Assembly (NCBI RefSeq): GCF_026914265.1
Contig: NC_069135.1
Location: 16,298,406 to 16,362,405 of the forward strand
DNA length: 64,000 nucleotides
Direction: 5' to 3'
From: Mya arenaria
Taxonomy: Eukaryota; Mollusca; Bivalvia; Myida; Myidae
The notes under the pieces are model-generated. The model searched no databases, had not been told where the DNA came from, and saw nothing but the letters and a program-made list of their open reading frames with translations. This document shows positions 11,462-22,700 of the stretch, piece after piece (the first letter of the stretch is position 1; every line of letters starts with the position of its first letter). The position numbers were made by a program, and so were the translations under genes.

Positions 11462-14021
11462 ATGGCCGACGTAGACAATGAGATCACTGGGGCGTGTATG
11501 AATAACAATGAGTTGACACCATTTAAGGTCGTCGATTTGAAAAGATACCTTGCGAACCGGAAATTGAATGTATCAGGTCTTAAATGCGAATTGATTGAGA
11601 GGATTAAAGGCGCATATAGACTTTCTATAACTGACAAACGCGTGCTGGAGGAGAGAGATCGGGAAGAAAGAGAGAGAAGAGCAACCGAACGCTTTATCCT
11701 CCCATGTGGCGAGGGTCTTCCACCGCCATCAACACTGAAGGCATGGAAGTCCACTATTGATCTGTTTCCTGCTGTAGAGGAAAAGGATATATACAACTAC
11801 ATTGTACTGAAAAGAGACTCGAAACGTCAATTGAAGGCGAGGACTTATTATGTGGACGGACATGTACAGAAAGTTGAGGTATGTCAAATAGTGAGTTTAT
11901 AATAAGTCTGAGGCTGTTTTTTCTGCCATGTTTACTTCATCTAGTTATATAATTAGCTCAAGGGGACTATTTTGACTTGGACATAAAAATAATTTGGTGT
12001 GAAAAATGTACTCAACATTTTTATGTAGGCGGGGCTAGCCACAATTAAGGGGGGTGTGGTGGATGCAAGCACATGTATGTGTCGAACCACACTGACTATA
12101 TACTTATCTTAATTTTAAAAAAAAATAATGTATTTTGTACAATTTTCATATGTTCTATGATGTATGTTGTTTATTTATTGTCATTTAAATTAAAATATTA
12201 TTTATAATTTATTCTTCAGGTCCATCTCATAAGCGAAGAGTGCAGCCACTGTTATGTTCAAGCTTCCGTGCTGCCATCATTTCCAACTGCAGACAAAAGA
12301 AAGTCACCAGAGTACCAACCCTGGATCCTTCTGTCGAAAGTGACTGGCTGCATACACTCCGCGTTCTGCAACTGTCCAGCTGGGTAAGTTGAATTAATTT
12401 GTGATAAATCAAAGTCTCTGATCTGCATTGATGAAAGGTGTCAAACCCACACACGCTAGGCTATTTTGTCAGTATTATCAAATACTTAAACTTGGGGCAT
12501 TCTTCAAACTATTTCATATCTTCTTATCAAACTTGGTACACTTGTTACAAGAGACAAAAAAGCACATGTTATAACTGTCATAATTTTGGCTTTCATGGTT
12601 AGCTGAGTTTTGCTATTTTTTTCTGAATGAAAGAACAGGCGAGCTTATGTATTGATTCAATGAACTCCCTTCACCGTGTTGGTGTTTACTTATGGCACTG
12701 TTTGTGTTTTGTATGTTCATGGCCTACCAGGAAATACTAAGTGTAAAATACTGTGTATTCACCTCCATTTTCAAACTTTAATGTTTTGGAATATACATGT
12801 AAGTATAACAAGTAAAAAGGCACACATGTAAATGAATTTTTTTATTTTCATCTAGTGAAGGTGAATGCTGCAACCATATTGGTGCCCTGCTGTATGGACT
12901 TGAAGACCTGACGCGTAAAAAAAACCCTTGCTCCAACATCCAAACCCTGTGCCTGGAACAACTTCAGCATGCTGTCTGCACCACGGAAACGTAAGCTGTC
13001 GCCTAGGAAATCTGAAGATCTTATGTTCTCAAAGAAGAAACTGTACAACGTGTCAGTACGTAAAGTTTCTGTAAACAAAAACCATGAACTGAACTCTATC
13101 AATGGATGCACTGTTAACATTGACAGATTTAGGCAGAAACTGGTTGGTTCGAAGTTGAATGTAGGCTGGTTAAAAAACTTTGAAATTGAAACAACTGAAA
13201 ATGAACCAGATCTCCCTGTGTTACATTCTGTGCCATTCAACTACCATGATAGTGTAAACTTGAGGGACAGTTCTAGTAAGACAGTGTTTTTGGATCATTT
13301 TGACTCTTTGAAGCAAAGCGCTGAAGAAATTCAATTAACTGAAATCTTAACAAGGGGCCAAAAAAGTGGGAAATGGCAAGAGGCCAGAAAAGAACGCCTA
13401 ACAGCTTCAAACTTTGGCAGCATCTGTCGTAGGAAAGAATCAACTGAACCTGACGGACTCCTGCGGCAGATGTTGTATTCCAATTTCACAAGCAAGTACA
13501 CAGAATATGGAATTAAACATGAGAAGGCTGCAAAGAGAATGTATGCGAAAGCAATGCAAACTGACCACAAAGGACTAGCAGTTAAAGACAGTGGTCTAGT
13601 TGTATGTGCCGACAGACCCTACCTTGGTGCCAGTCCAGATGGGCTTGTGTTCTGTTCACATTGTACAGAAAGTGTTGGTCTGGTTGAGATTAAGTGTCCT
13701 GCCTCTAAGAAATGGAGGATGCAAACGCCTGAGGAATGCTGTGAAGACAATGATTTTTTTTGTCAGTTAGAGAATGGCAAGGTGTTACTCAAGGAAACAC
13801 ACAAATATTACTACCAGGTCCAAGGGCAGATGGGAATCACCGGGAGGAAATGGTGTGATTTTGTAGTTTGGACATGTGTAGGTCTTTCTATACAGAGAAT
13901 TGCATTTTGTGAATCATTTTGGCTGAAAATGTTGTGTCAACTTGACAGATTTTGCCTTGAATCATACATTCCTGAACTGTACGCACAACGTGTTAAAAGG
14001 GGAATGAGTCTGTTCAATTGA
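11462..14021 (+). CDS. ISL2EU second protein: SAP + SWIM zinc finger + YqaJ nuclease
   Basis: Three exons: 11462-11878, 12220-12383 and 12856-14021. Exon 1 starts MADVDNEITGACM and carries a SAP-type DNA-binding motif (DLKRYLANRKLNVSGLK, near residues 25-41). Exons 2 and 3 form a SWIM zinc finger, CNCPAG then ECCNHIGALLYGL (CxC...CxH). The long last exon carries a YqaJ/lambda-exonuclease-like core: LTASNFG, GIKHEKAA, GASPDGLV, VEIKCP (ExK) and YYYQVQGQM, all present. A run of eight A at 12917-12924 puts the SWIM frame and the YqaJ frame one base apart, so the frame read from the SWIM exon hits a stop soon after. This is either a real frameshift or a homopolymer assembly error. AATAAA follows at 14181. 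Family role: presumed accessory nuclease of the transposon, function unproven. Confidence 0.82.
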
Positions 14022-14180
14022 TTTGTACATCGTCTAGTTATGTGTTGTTTATACATGTACATTTGAATGATCAATAATGGCAATTTATGTGAATATCTTG
14101 TTTGCTTTCAGTTATTTTCATAACTATATTCAAAATGAAACTCCAAAATGACTGTATTGTTACTATAATTTGAAACCATG

Positions 14181-14186
14181 AATAAA
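14181..14186 (+). terminator. Polyadenylation signal of the SAP-SWIM-YqaJ gene
   Basis: AATAAA, 160 bp after the stop codon at 14019-14021, in AT-rich DNA. Confidence 0.5.
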
Positions 14187-14621
14187 AAAGTTGTAAATCT
14201 AAATTTTGGGCAGTATTTTGAAAGTATGTGTACTTTTGTCAACATATTGTGATTATGCGATGCTGTAAATCTACTTTAATTATTTCCTTGTTTTATGTTT
14301 GACCTTTTCTACTTTTCCTTTCCATTTATCTAGTTTTCAGGGATGTATTTCTGAGCTTAATAAATGGACATATGTTTAACCTTTCAAGTGTGTTATTATT
14401 GCATTTTGTGTGCAGGATAGTGATAGCGTTTATATTGCCATTGTTTAAAGAAGTAGCTGAGTTTTACTCTAAAACAATTGAAGATGTTCAATTGAATATT
14501 GGTTTGCATGTAGCTACTGCACGGCCCATAACTCAAGACTGTCGAGTTGTTCTCCTTTTCTGACTTGCTAATTAAAAACAACAAATGAGTGTTACTTTCT
14601 TATGTTTGCAGGGTGCAAAAC

Positions 14622-15126
14622 TTAAAGGGGCTATACACCGTGTGATGAAATATCGAAAAAAAAAAAAGAAACTTGTCAAAAACTGACATAAACTTGGTAT
14701 CAATGTGTACAATGCATTGAAACTAACTAACTGAAGTACCACATACCGTAGTATACAATTAATTTATTTTCGCATTATTTTTTCCATATTTCTCCATTAA
14801 TTTTTTTTACTGGGTATGTATACCTAGTAGAATTCATTCTTATGCGTGATTTGCTAGTTGATGATATCATGGGATATAACCAAGTAAGGTATATTAGCTT
14901 AAGCATTCATATGGTTTCGGATAAGCCTTCGTAGCAAAGTGGATACAACACTGGACAGCTATTTTGGTGACACTAGTTCAATCCATAGCTCAATTTTCTT
15001 TTACATTTTGGTATTTCTTTACCATTATCATATCAGAAGAGTAAAACATTTTATTAAATAATTTGTCCTGAGATTTGTTACAGAAAAAAACTTTATTGGT
15101 GCCAATCTGGTGTACAGTCCCTTTAA
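14622..15126. mobile_element. TTAA-flanked MITE with tRNA-like promoter boxes, nested in ISL2EU
   Basis: Ends are TTAA + AGGGGCTATACACC at left and, inverted, TTAA + AGGGACTGTACACC at right, giving 14-bp TIRs with two mismatches and TTAA on each side. TTAA is the piggyBac-type target. Inside, on the plus strand, TAGCAAAGTGG (14932-14942) looks like a pol III box A and AGTTCAATCC (14975-14984) like a box B. No coding capacity. It sits between the two convergent transposon genes and disrupts neither. Confidence 0.65.
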
Positions 15127-15723
15127 ACATTGGGACATATTTAGCATGGGGCTAGTTTTTTTAATCTAATGTATCTTAAAGTTAACATTTGTCGGGCATT
15201 TCAGTTTGATCTATGGCACTCTTGCCTATTCTTATTTCCACTTAGTTCAATTATGAAACTGATATGAAAATGGTTCATACTGAAAAATCCTTTAAGCAAT
15301 TCAATACTAATGATTTGAAGTACGTGGTAGATCAATTACACATGGCAAATAAAAAAAAACTCATTTCAGAGCCAAACTTAATAAGTGATCTTTGACTTTT
15401 ATTCTTAGAAATGTTACAAATAATAAAACCACAAAATACAAAGCAGATGTTTCACAAACAAAAAATTATATCAATAAATTGATCAGTTAATGCATACATG
15501 TTTCAAATCAAATCTTGAAATCCATTCACATGAGCATATTTCCTTATCCATTTTTGTCAAACCTGAATCAAATGTGTAATCTCATATGTTATCATATAAC
15601 TTGCTCGAAAAAATGATTTTAAAACAAAATTGTAATTTCATTGTTCTAGTTAGAAGTATACAAGTTTTTATCCCTAAATCTAATGCTTGATATATACAAA
15701 CGCTTTCATTGACACATGAGTTA

Positions 15724-17740
15724 TTATTGAACAAGTGGTGGCCATAGATTTGTCAAATATGTGCATATTTTGAACACTTTAGAAATTCTCCTTGACTGTG
15801 TTATAGGAATATTGCCATGCAATATTCGAAAGTTCTTGATTCTCTCCATTTGCCTTTCAACATGTATTCGTAAACTTGCAATATCTTTTGTAAGGAGAAC
15901 CTCACGTTTAGAGAATTGTTTTCCTTTCTGTTTAAATGGTGGAATAATGAGATGAATGCCTCTTGGAGTAGTAAGGTCTGTAATAGTGAAACCCTTATCA
16001 ACCATTATGGCGTCTCCTTCTTCAAGCAAGTCCAAGAGTCCACATTTTTCTGTGAGTTTCTTGTCACTGGTACAGCCCACCCAACAGTCAGAAACAAAAG
16101 TTACAACACCATTTGGGCTTATACCCACCAAAATCTTATGAGTCATGTGAGACTTGTAATCACTGTACATTAAACTTTTCAAAGAAAGAGAACTGGATGT
16201 TTCACTGTAAATTTCAGTGCAGTCGATAATAATTCTAGTGTTAGAATATTTCTCTTTAAATTGTTCAGGCATGTTATTTTTCACTACCTCACGAGATGGC
16301 CATTGAACAAGAAAGGATAATTGTACATGTAAATAGTTGATCCATCTTTCAACAATGTCACTACATTGTGAAGTGGATATGCAAAACCTAGTACCTGGAT
16401 CTTCAAATAACAGACCTAGACGTAGGCGCATCAGCACCATGAAAAATTCATCCAGAACACTTAGAGTTCTTGGCCGTCCTCCATCTGAATCTTTATAGTT
16501 AAGTTTCCGCCTTGATGTCCGCACTTCAGCTTCATCCTTGATTTCATCAAACAAAGCTTCAAACACAACTCGATTAGGGATTCCGGTGTAAAAACTGACC
16601 AAATCGTCATTGTATTTTACGTCATCATATGTGAGCATAGGTAGCTGACATTGTACACCAAAGTCTCTAGTAGAATGTTCTGTTTGTGAACTGAAGTCTG
16701 CTGTTTTTCCCAGGAAACTTTCTTCAGTTTGTACTTCCATCACTGCACAGTTGTTCTCAGTCTGTGTGTCACAACATCTGAAACATATACAAATTGATCA
16801 TGTACCCATTTACCACATCTTACATGTACAGTCTGGTAACCCTAACCAAATGTTTGTTTTTTTGGCCTTAAACATTTACAAACACTTAAATTTTCCTATT
16901 TTTGTTAAAGAATGAAGAAAAATGATCAGAAGTAATTAACTTATCAGATCGATTTCATAGCACAAGAAGCAATATATATATATATTGAACAATACCTAAA
17001 GGACTGATTCTGTGGCTGTAGTACTGGTCCCATGCAGTAATCATGCAGGTGGACAGAGGTATCAATGGCATGCCCGGAAGGGGATACAAATGACAGTTGT
17101 GGCTGTATACTATCATCATTTGACAGTTCTAGGTCTAAATCGTCATTGACCGTATCACCATCATCATCATCACCTACGTCTTCATCAAGGAGCTGAAATT
17201 GCAAATGAAACTGTATAAGATAAATGTTTTAGTACAAAATCTGCCAGGCTATATGGTACACATTTTTCCAGGCTGTATTTGAAAACAATTCTTTAATCAT
17301 TTCTTAAATTACAAAATTTACAAATAAGTGCTGTGACATTGTTTTTAAGCACCGTTGATATAACATAATTCATTTTGAGGTGCATGTAAGGAAGAACTTA
17401 AACTAATATAAGAAATAAAAAATACCGTTGGCTGGAAGGTTTTGGTAGCACCAGTCTCAGTTGGAAACATAGATGGAAGTGTATGCTGGAATGAAGGTCC
17501 TCTGAAGCCAACAAAATGCTCACTACACAATCGTCTGTGTTCATTCCACTGGAACGATCTCATGACCGTTTTACATCGCTGCACCCACACACGTTTTAAA
17601 CGTTTGTTCTGAGGAAAACGGTGCAATGACACTTTTCTCCCATCAATAACCTTTCCTCTGTAAATTCCTTTACAAATACAACAGTACTTAGGGGTTTTCC
17701 TGCCCGTTTTCTTTATTAGTTTTGAATCTTTACTTTCCAT
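15724..17740 (-). CDS. ISL2EU transposase: THAP zinc finger + DDE nuclease (521 aa)
   Basis: Three exons join in phase: 17426-17740, 16996-17192 and 15724-16777. Residues about 17-95 form a THAP C2CH finger: YCCICKG, then HRFP, then RRLCSEHF, ending near SMFPT. An acidic Asp-rich linker follows. The C-terminal half is a DDE_Tnp_4/HARBI1-like nuclease with the three acidic positions visible: IIIDCTEI (first D), AIMVDKGF (second D) and HVERQMERIKNFRIL (E). All frames are open with good donors and acceptors. The ATG at 17740 is 120 bp inside the right TIR. A candidate AATAAA (minus) lies at 15398-15403. By family it should bind the element ends and cut them. Activity is unproven, but no damage is visible. 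Confidence 0.88.
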
Positions 17741-17776
17741 TTTCACTTGTTGCTGTTTACTTCCTGGTTTGTGTAG

Positions 17777-17788
17777 TCCCCGGAAGTA
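17777..17788 (-). promoter_or_regulatory. Subterminal inverted motif (right)
   Basis: TCCCCGGAAGTA, exact reverse complement of the motif at 11436-11447, lying between the right TIR and the transposase start. Confidence 0.4.
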
Positions 17789-17835
17789 AATTTCCGCTTT
17801 TTGCGCATGCCCACTTGAAGAGTATTCAGGGAAAG

Positions 17836-17860
17836 ATAATCGAGTTATCGGAAAGGACAA
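17836..17860 (-). repeat. Right terminal inverted repeat of the ISL2EU element
   Basis: On the minus strand TTGTCCTTTCCGATAACT then CGATTAT. TA follows at 17861-17862. Confidence 0.88.
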
Positions 17861-17862
17861 TA

Positions 17863-19773
17863 CATATAGAAAGGTAACAAATATTTTACCAGGCACAACT
17901 TTGTATTAAAAAATCGGCAAAATTCGTTTAAGTGGTATGTAAAAAGACAATTTATTTGTTAGGTCTTCAATATGTTTATTGCATAAAACAAATAAAAAAA
18001 AAAGTACGCACACTTTGAAGCTAAGGGTTAAAATGTTCTAACATCCTATTATAGTAAGCACACATGTGTTAAATGTGTTGTTGTTGTTTTTTAATCCAAA
18101 GAGTCTTTCACTAATCGTCTTTAACATAGACCTAAATCTTGTCCGCATGATGTAATCATGGACCAAAAGTAGCTGTGTGTATCAATAAACGTGCTAATCC
18201 GTTTGTCATGTATTTAACGAGGGGCAGGTGCTAATATCTGATACGTGTCCGTATAATAACAGTCATAAAAGTTTATCGGTGTGCACCTTTCATAAACAGA
18301 AAACGAATATTGAATAAAATAATGAGATATTTCGAAGGTTTTTTACCAATGAATTATTACTTACAGGGCGACGTTATATTGTGACTACTGCTTCACAAAA
18401 AAAATAATGTACAAAATTACAAATGTTATAACATGCTCGTTCTTTAATGTTCATTCTAATTTCAGTAAGTTATTACGAAGACAGCATTAACGCAAGTAAA
18501 AGAAGTCAAAGAGTAAAAGAAGTATCTTCACATTGATAGATAGATCTAGATCGTTTCAATTCTGCATTTCTATTAAGATTCTAAATAAAAGTGTTCTGTT
18601 ATGAGTTACTTCATAATAGAATTCAAAGTTAGTTCGTTAATGAATTTTGCAACTTCAAAAATACCTCCGTCATTTGTTTATATTTTCTCAATAAATAGTG
18701 TACATTTCTCAAATATCTCTTTCAGCATGTTGTTTTTGTCAACAATGACATTTAATAAATGAATCCAAAGTTTGTTTAATTAATGACACTTGAACCCCCG
18801 CAAAAGAGCCATTAACACCTTTTCCCTATATGTCTATATTGGCTGCGCAACCGCTGCGTTTTCCCTATATGTTTATATTGGCTGCATTAATCGCTGCGTT
18901 TTATACCGTATTGCACAGCTGCAATGACCTTCAAGTGTGGTCTTTGGATGATGTTCGACAATTCTGTTGTATTGAATTCCTTTTACAAAAAAATTCAAAA
19001 ACGATGAAATACCTGTAGAGCATATTGGGTTTCATGCCACCCCCATATATAGTCTTGACAAGGTGCTAGCAGAAACGAATAAGAATACCGGAACTACGAG
19101 ACAGCGGTTTTTACAGCCGAGAATTGTCAATCCTGAAAACATCCGGGGTCTGTTTCATCCAGCGATTCATGCCCAAGTCAGGGTCAATGGGCTTAGAAAT
19201 GGTTCCATACATTATATTCATATCAAGGTACTGCCTACTGAAATGCAAATGCTCAAACAAAAAACTTTTAAACCTGTATAGTACAATAGTCTAAAGTTTA
19301 AGCTCTCGTCCTGATAAGGCGATTTATCCTGAACTTAAAACCATCGAAGACAATCATGCTCATCAATTTATTAATATTCCAGAAAATAGAAATTACAGTT
19401 AAAATCTTATTAAAACAATATCAGATTAAATGATTATAATCATTAAAATAAAGATTAAATTCATAAACAGAGTATTATTCAAACTATCAACTGCTTTCAA
19501 GGGGATTCAATATTGAAACACTCGCATGCATACATTTTATTAACATAAATCCATGAACTGTAACATCATAGAAACAAATGTGTACTTTTAAACCAAATAT
19601 CTTTTGAAGTTATTAACCCTTAACAGCAAATCAGTCACACAGTTTCATAACTGTTATCAATTATAATATATAATTAAAATATAACTCGATCAAGGTTTGA
19701 GAAATCATAAAAAACTCAAACATCATAATAAGCCAAAAACAAGTTTATCTTATCAAATGACTCACTTGGTGAA
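17863..19773. other. Intergenic AT-rich stretch
   Basis: No exon supported. An open frame at 19063-19281 (plus) has no recognised family. A minus-strand AATAAA at 19536-19541 is a candidate poly(A) signal for the zinc-finger gene, about 230 bp past its stop. Confidence 0.5.
18820..18898. repeat. 39/40-bp tandem duplication
   Basis: Two adjacent copies of TTTTCCCTATATG(T)(C/T)TATATTGGCTGC ending in CGCTGCG; they differ at a few bases. Confidence 0.8.
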
Positions 19774-22700
19774 TCATGCATTTATGATGTTTTCGATATG
19801 CTCAATGTTTTCAGCAGACACAACTGATACAGGAACTTCCATGAAGTCGGAGAGATTAAGCTGCATGCTTGTGGAAGATGCAACATTTGTTACATGGGCT
19901 ACACTTGACACAGGCAGGCTTGAACTTGGCACATGTATCTGGGAGGGCTGGGATTGTGATGCTGATATCACCATATGCTGGTTGGTTCTGGGATTTCTGA
20001 TTTGTATCTGTTGGGTCACAGGAGGAGGTGATTGCTGTACTATACCTCCGGAGTTCTGTATTTGTCTAATTATCTTGATACATTGTGGTGTGCTCACTTT
20101 GGGAGCATTTACATGACGATTTTTAACAGGCTGTTGTTGTAGAGACAATCCACTTTGTGTAAGCAGTGACCTTGTCTGTGGATTATCTACTTTCACGACC
20201 TTTGGGCCAATGGAAATAATTTGTGGCTTGGTTTGATTTCCAGCAGAGGTTTGAACTGTCACATGAGTCATTGAAGAGTTCAGAGACACATGCTGACTTT
20301 CATGTATTTGTTGTTCCTGTGAATTTTCCTGCAGAAACACTGGGATCAGAACTTCATTTGTGACTTGCTGAGAAAGCTGAGCTAGTGTTATGGCTTCTGA
20401 CATTGGCTGTTCAGTTATGCCTTCTACAATTGTTTCCGAGTCCGCTAAATTTTCTGTGCCATTTATCTCTTCGGTCTGAAATACTAACCCTTCATTCTGA
20501 TCACTGACCATGTGGACCTCTTGTTCCATAGTTCCATCCTTGTCAAGATCAGTCTGTTCAGTTTCCATATGGTTTTCCACATCTTGAGTAGCATTTCTGA
20601 TTAACTCATCTATGCTTTGATATTCAGACTGGTCAACCCTTACTGCTTGAATATGAACATCATTTTGTGGCTTTATGACAAAGTTGGTGTCTTCAATCAT
20701 TTCTACATCTTCATGTTTCAACTCAAAATGTTTGCTTAAAAACTTCATCATTGTGAACCTCTTTGAGCAAAGTTTGCATAAGTATGGTCTTGGAGGATGC
20801 ACCTTGCTAACATGTAGATCAAGGTCTCTTTTGATTTTAAACATTCCGCTACACTTGGTACAGCTGAAGTAGTTATCAATTTCATCAGCCCTTTTCCAAT
20901 GGGTTTCTGTATTATGTGAATGCAATCCTTCAGCAGAATGAAAATCTTCATTACAGTCAGTACAAGTAAAAGGTGGATTTGTGTCATGAAACACCTTTAT
21001 ATGGCGTGTCAGGTCTCTCTTCCTCTTAAACTTATTCATGCAGATTGTGCAAGTAAAGTCACGGATATTTGAGTGAACGGCCATATGGTTTGTCAGTTGA
21101 CTCTTCCATTTGAATGTCTGTGAACAAATGGAACACAGAAACCTTCCTGTGCCAACATGGATCTTAATATGCCTCTGTAACTCATCTATGGTTTCGAATG
21201 ACTTTTCACAAGGGTTGCAACTGAATGAGACAACTTGGGAGTGCTCGGCAAGATGCCTGTCAAGCTCCTTTTTGCTAATAAACTTCTCGCTACATTTATT
21301 GCAGGAGTGAGCCTTCCTGCCTGTATGTTGGAACATATGTTCATCTAGCTTATACTTGAAGTGGAACTCCATGTCACAGATTTCACATGTATGAGTCAGA
21401 GCTCGCTTGTTTGCATGCACTGTGCTCTCATGTTCAACCAGAGCCTCTTCTGTATCAAGACACTTACAGCAGTCAGGACAGAAGTGCCTGTTCTCCTCTT
21501 TGTGATATCCAAGCAAATGCTTATACATGTACCTTTTCCATACAAATGTTTGACTACAGAATTCACATGTGAAAGGCCTGTTGCCCTCATGTGAGCGAAT
21601 ATGACGAAGAAGATCACTTCGTTCCCAGAAAGCAAACCCGCACTGCGAACATTTCCATTCCTTGTCGGCTTCAGAGTGGATCTTGCGGTGCCGAACAAGA
21701 TGAGCGTTCCTATTGAAGGCTTTGCTACAGATCTTACACTTGTATGGCTTATCCCCTGAAATATTTATACATTGTTTTACATCATTTGAGATATAATCAA
21801 CTGTTACTGGGTTTTTTTCATATCAATCACAACTGGCATATCCTTGTTCTATTTTATATATATTAAATAACTTAACACACCACAGATTTATTTGTATTTA
21901 AAGCATAAGTTAAGCATAACTTTATGTACATCAAGCACACAGGTTAAAATTGGCACTAGCCAGCAAGCCCAGAACTATCTTCATTGTTACTTGGCTTTTT
22001 CCGATTAAAACAAATTCCAAATTGGGTTTATTTAATAAATTATTGACAATTAGCATTATAGAAATACAAGGCTTGATCAAAATTGTGTTTTTAGATCCAA
22101 ATTCTCCTTTTCACTGACTGCAAGTACCTGTATGGATCATGAGATGTCTGGTGAGGTGGCACTTGTAGCTGTATGTGGCGGGACACTCAGGACACTTGAA
22201 CTGCTTAGGGTTGCCCTGGTGAAGTTTCATATGCTGAGCAAGGTTCTTCTGGTGCTGAAACGTCTTCTGGCACTGGTCACACTGGAACACGCTCACTGGC
22301 TCCCCGATGTGGCATGCCTTCATGTGCTTCTGCAAAGCCCCATCATTCCTGCAACAAAAGAAAGAATTTTTGATGAACATGATTATCACATTCAATACAT
22401 TACAGGACAATATTTGTTTCCACTCATAAACACTTAACACTTTTCTGGCAGGTCAGATGGAATATCAACATCTCTTTTACTCATTTCAATCAACTTGACA
22501 CAAAGTTTCAATCAAATCACGATGTACAGAAATCACTTTTAACATCAACTACATTTATTGCATTTGAAAGTTACTTGTTTTTGGTTATTACCTAGAGATA
22601 AAACCTTGTTTTAAAGAATGTTTTATTATAATAATAAATATCAGTCCCATCTACAGCGATTTATTTTCAAATTGGCTTGAATGCGTGCCTTGGGCTTACA

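Larger units (their letters stand above)
11376..17860. mobile_element. Near-complete ISL2EU-type DNA transposon (6485 bp)
   Basis: Inverted ends TTGTCCTTTCCGATAACT match perfectly for 18 bp and imperfectly for about 15 more. Both are flanked by TA (11374-11375 and 17861-17862), consistent with a 2-bp target duplication. Inside are two convergent genes. The minus-strand gene encodes a THAP zinc finger plus DDE_Tnp_4-like transposase. The plus-strand gene encodes a SAP/SWIM/YqaJ nuclease-like protein. From established knowledge, the ISL2EU (IS4EU) superfamily carries a transposase together with a YqaJ-like nuclease protein. The transposase frame is open throughout. The nuclease gene has one frameshift in a run of A. 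Another element lies nested at 14622-15126. Confidence 0.87.
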
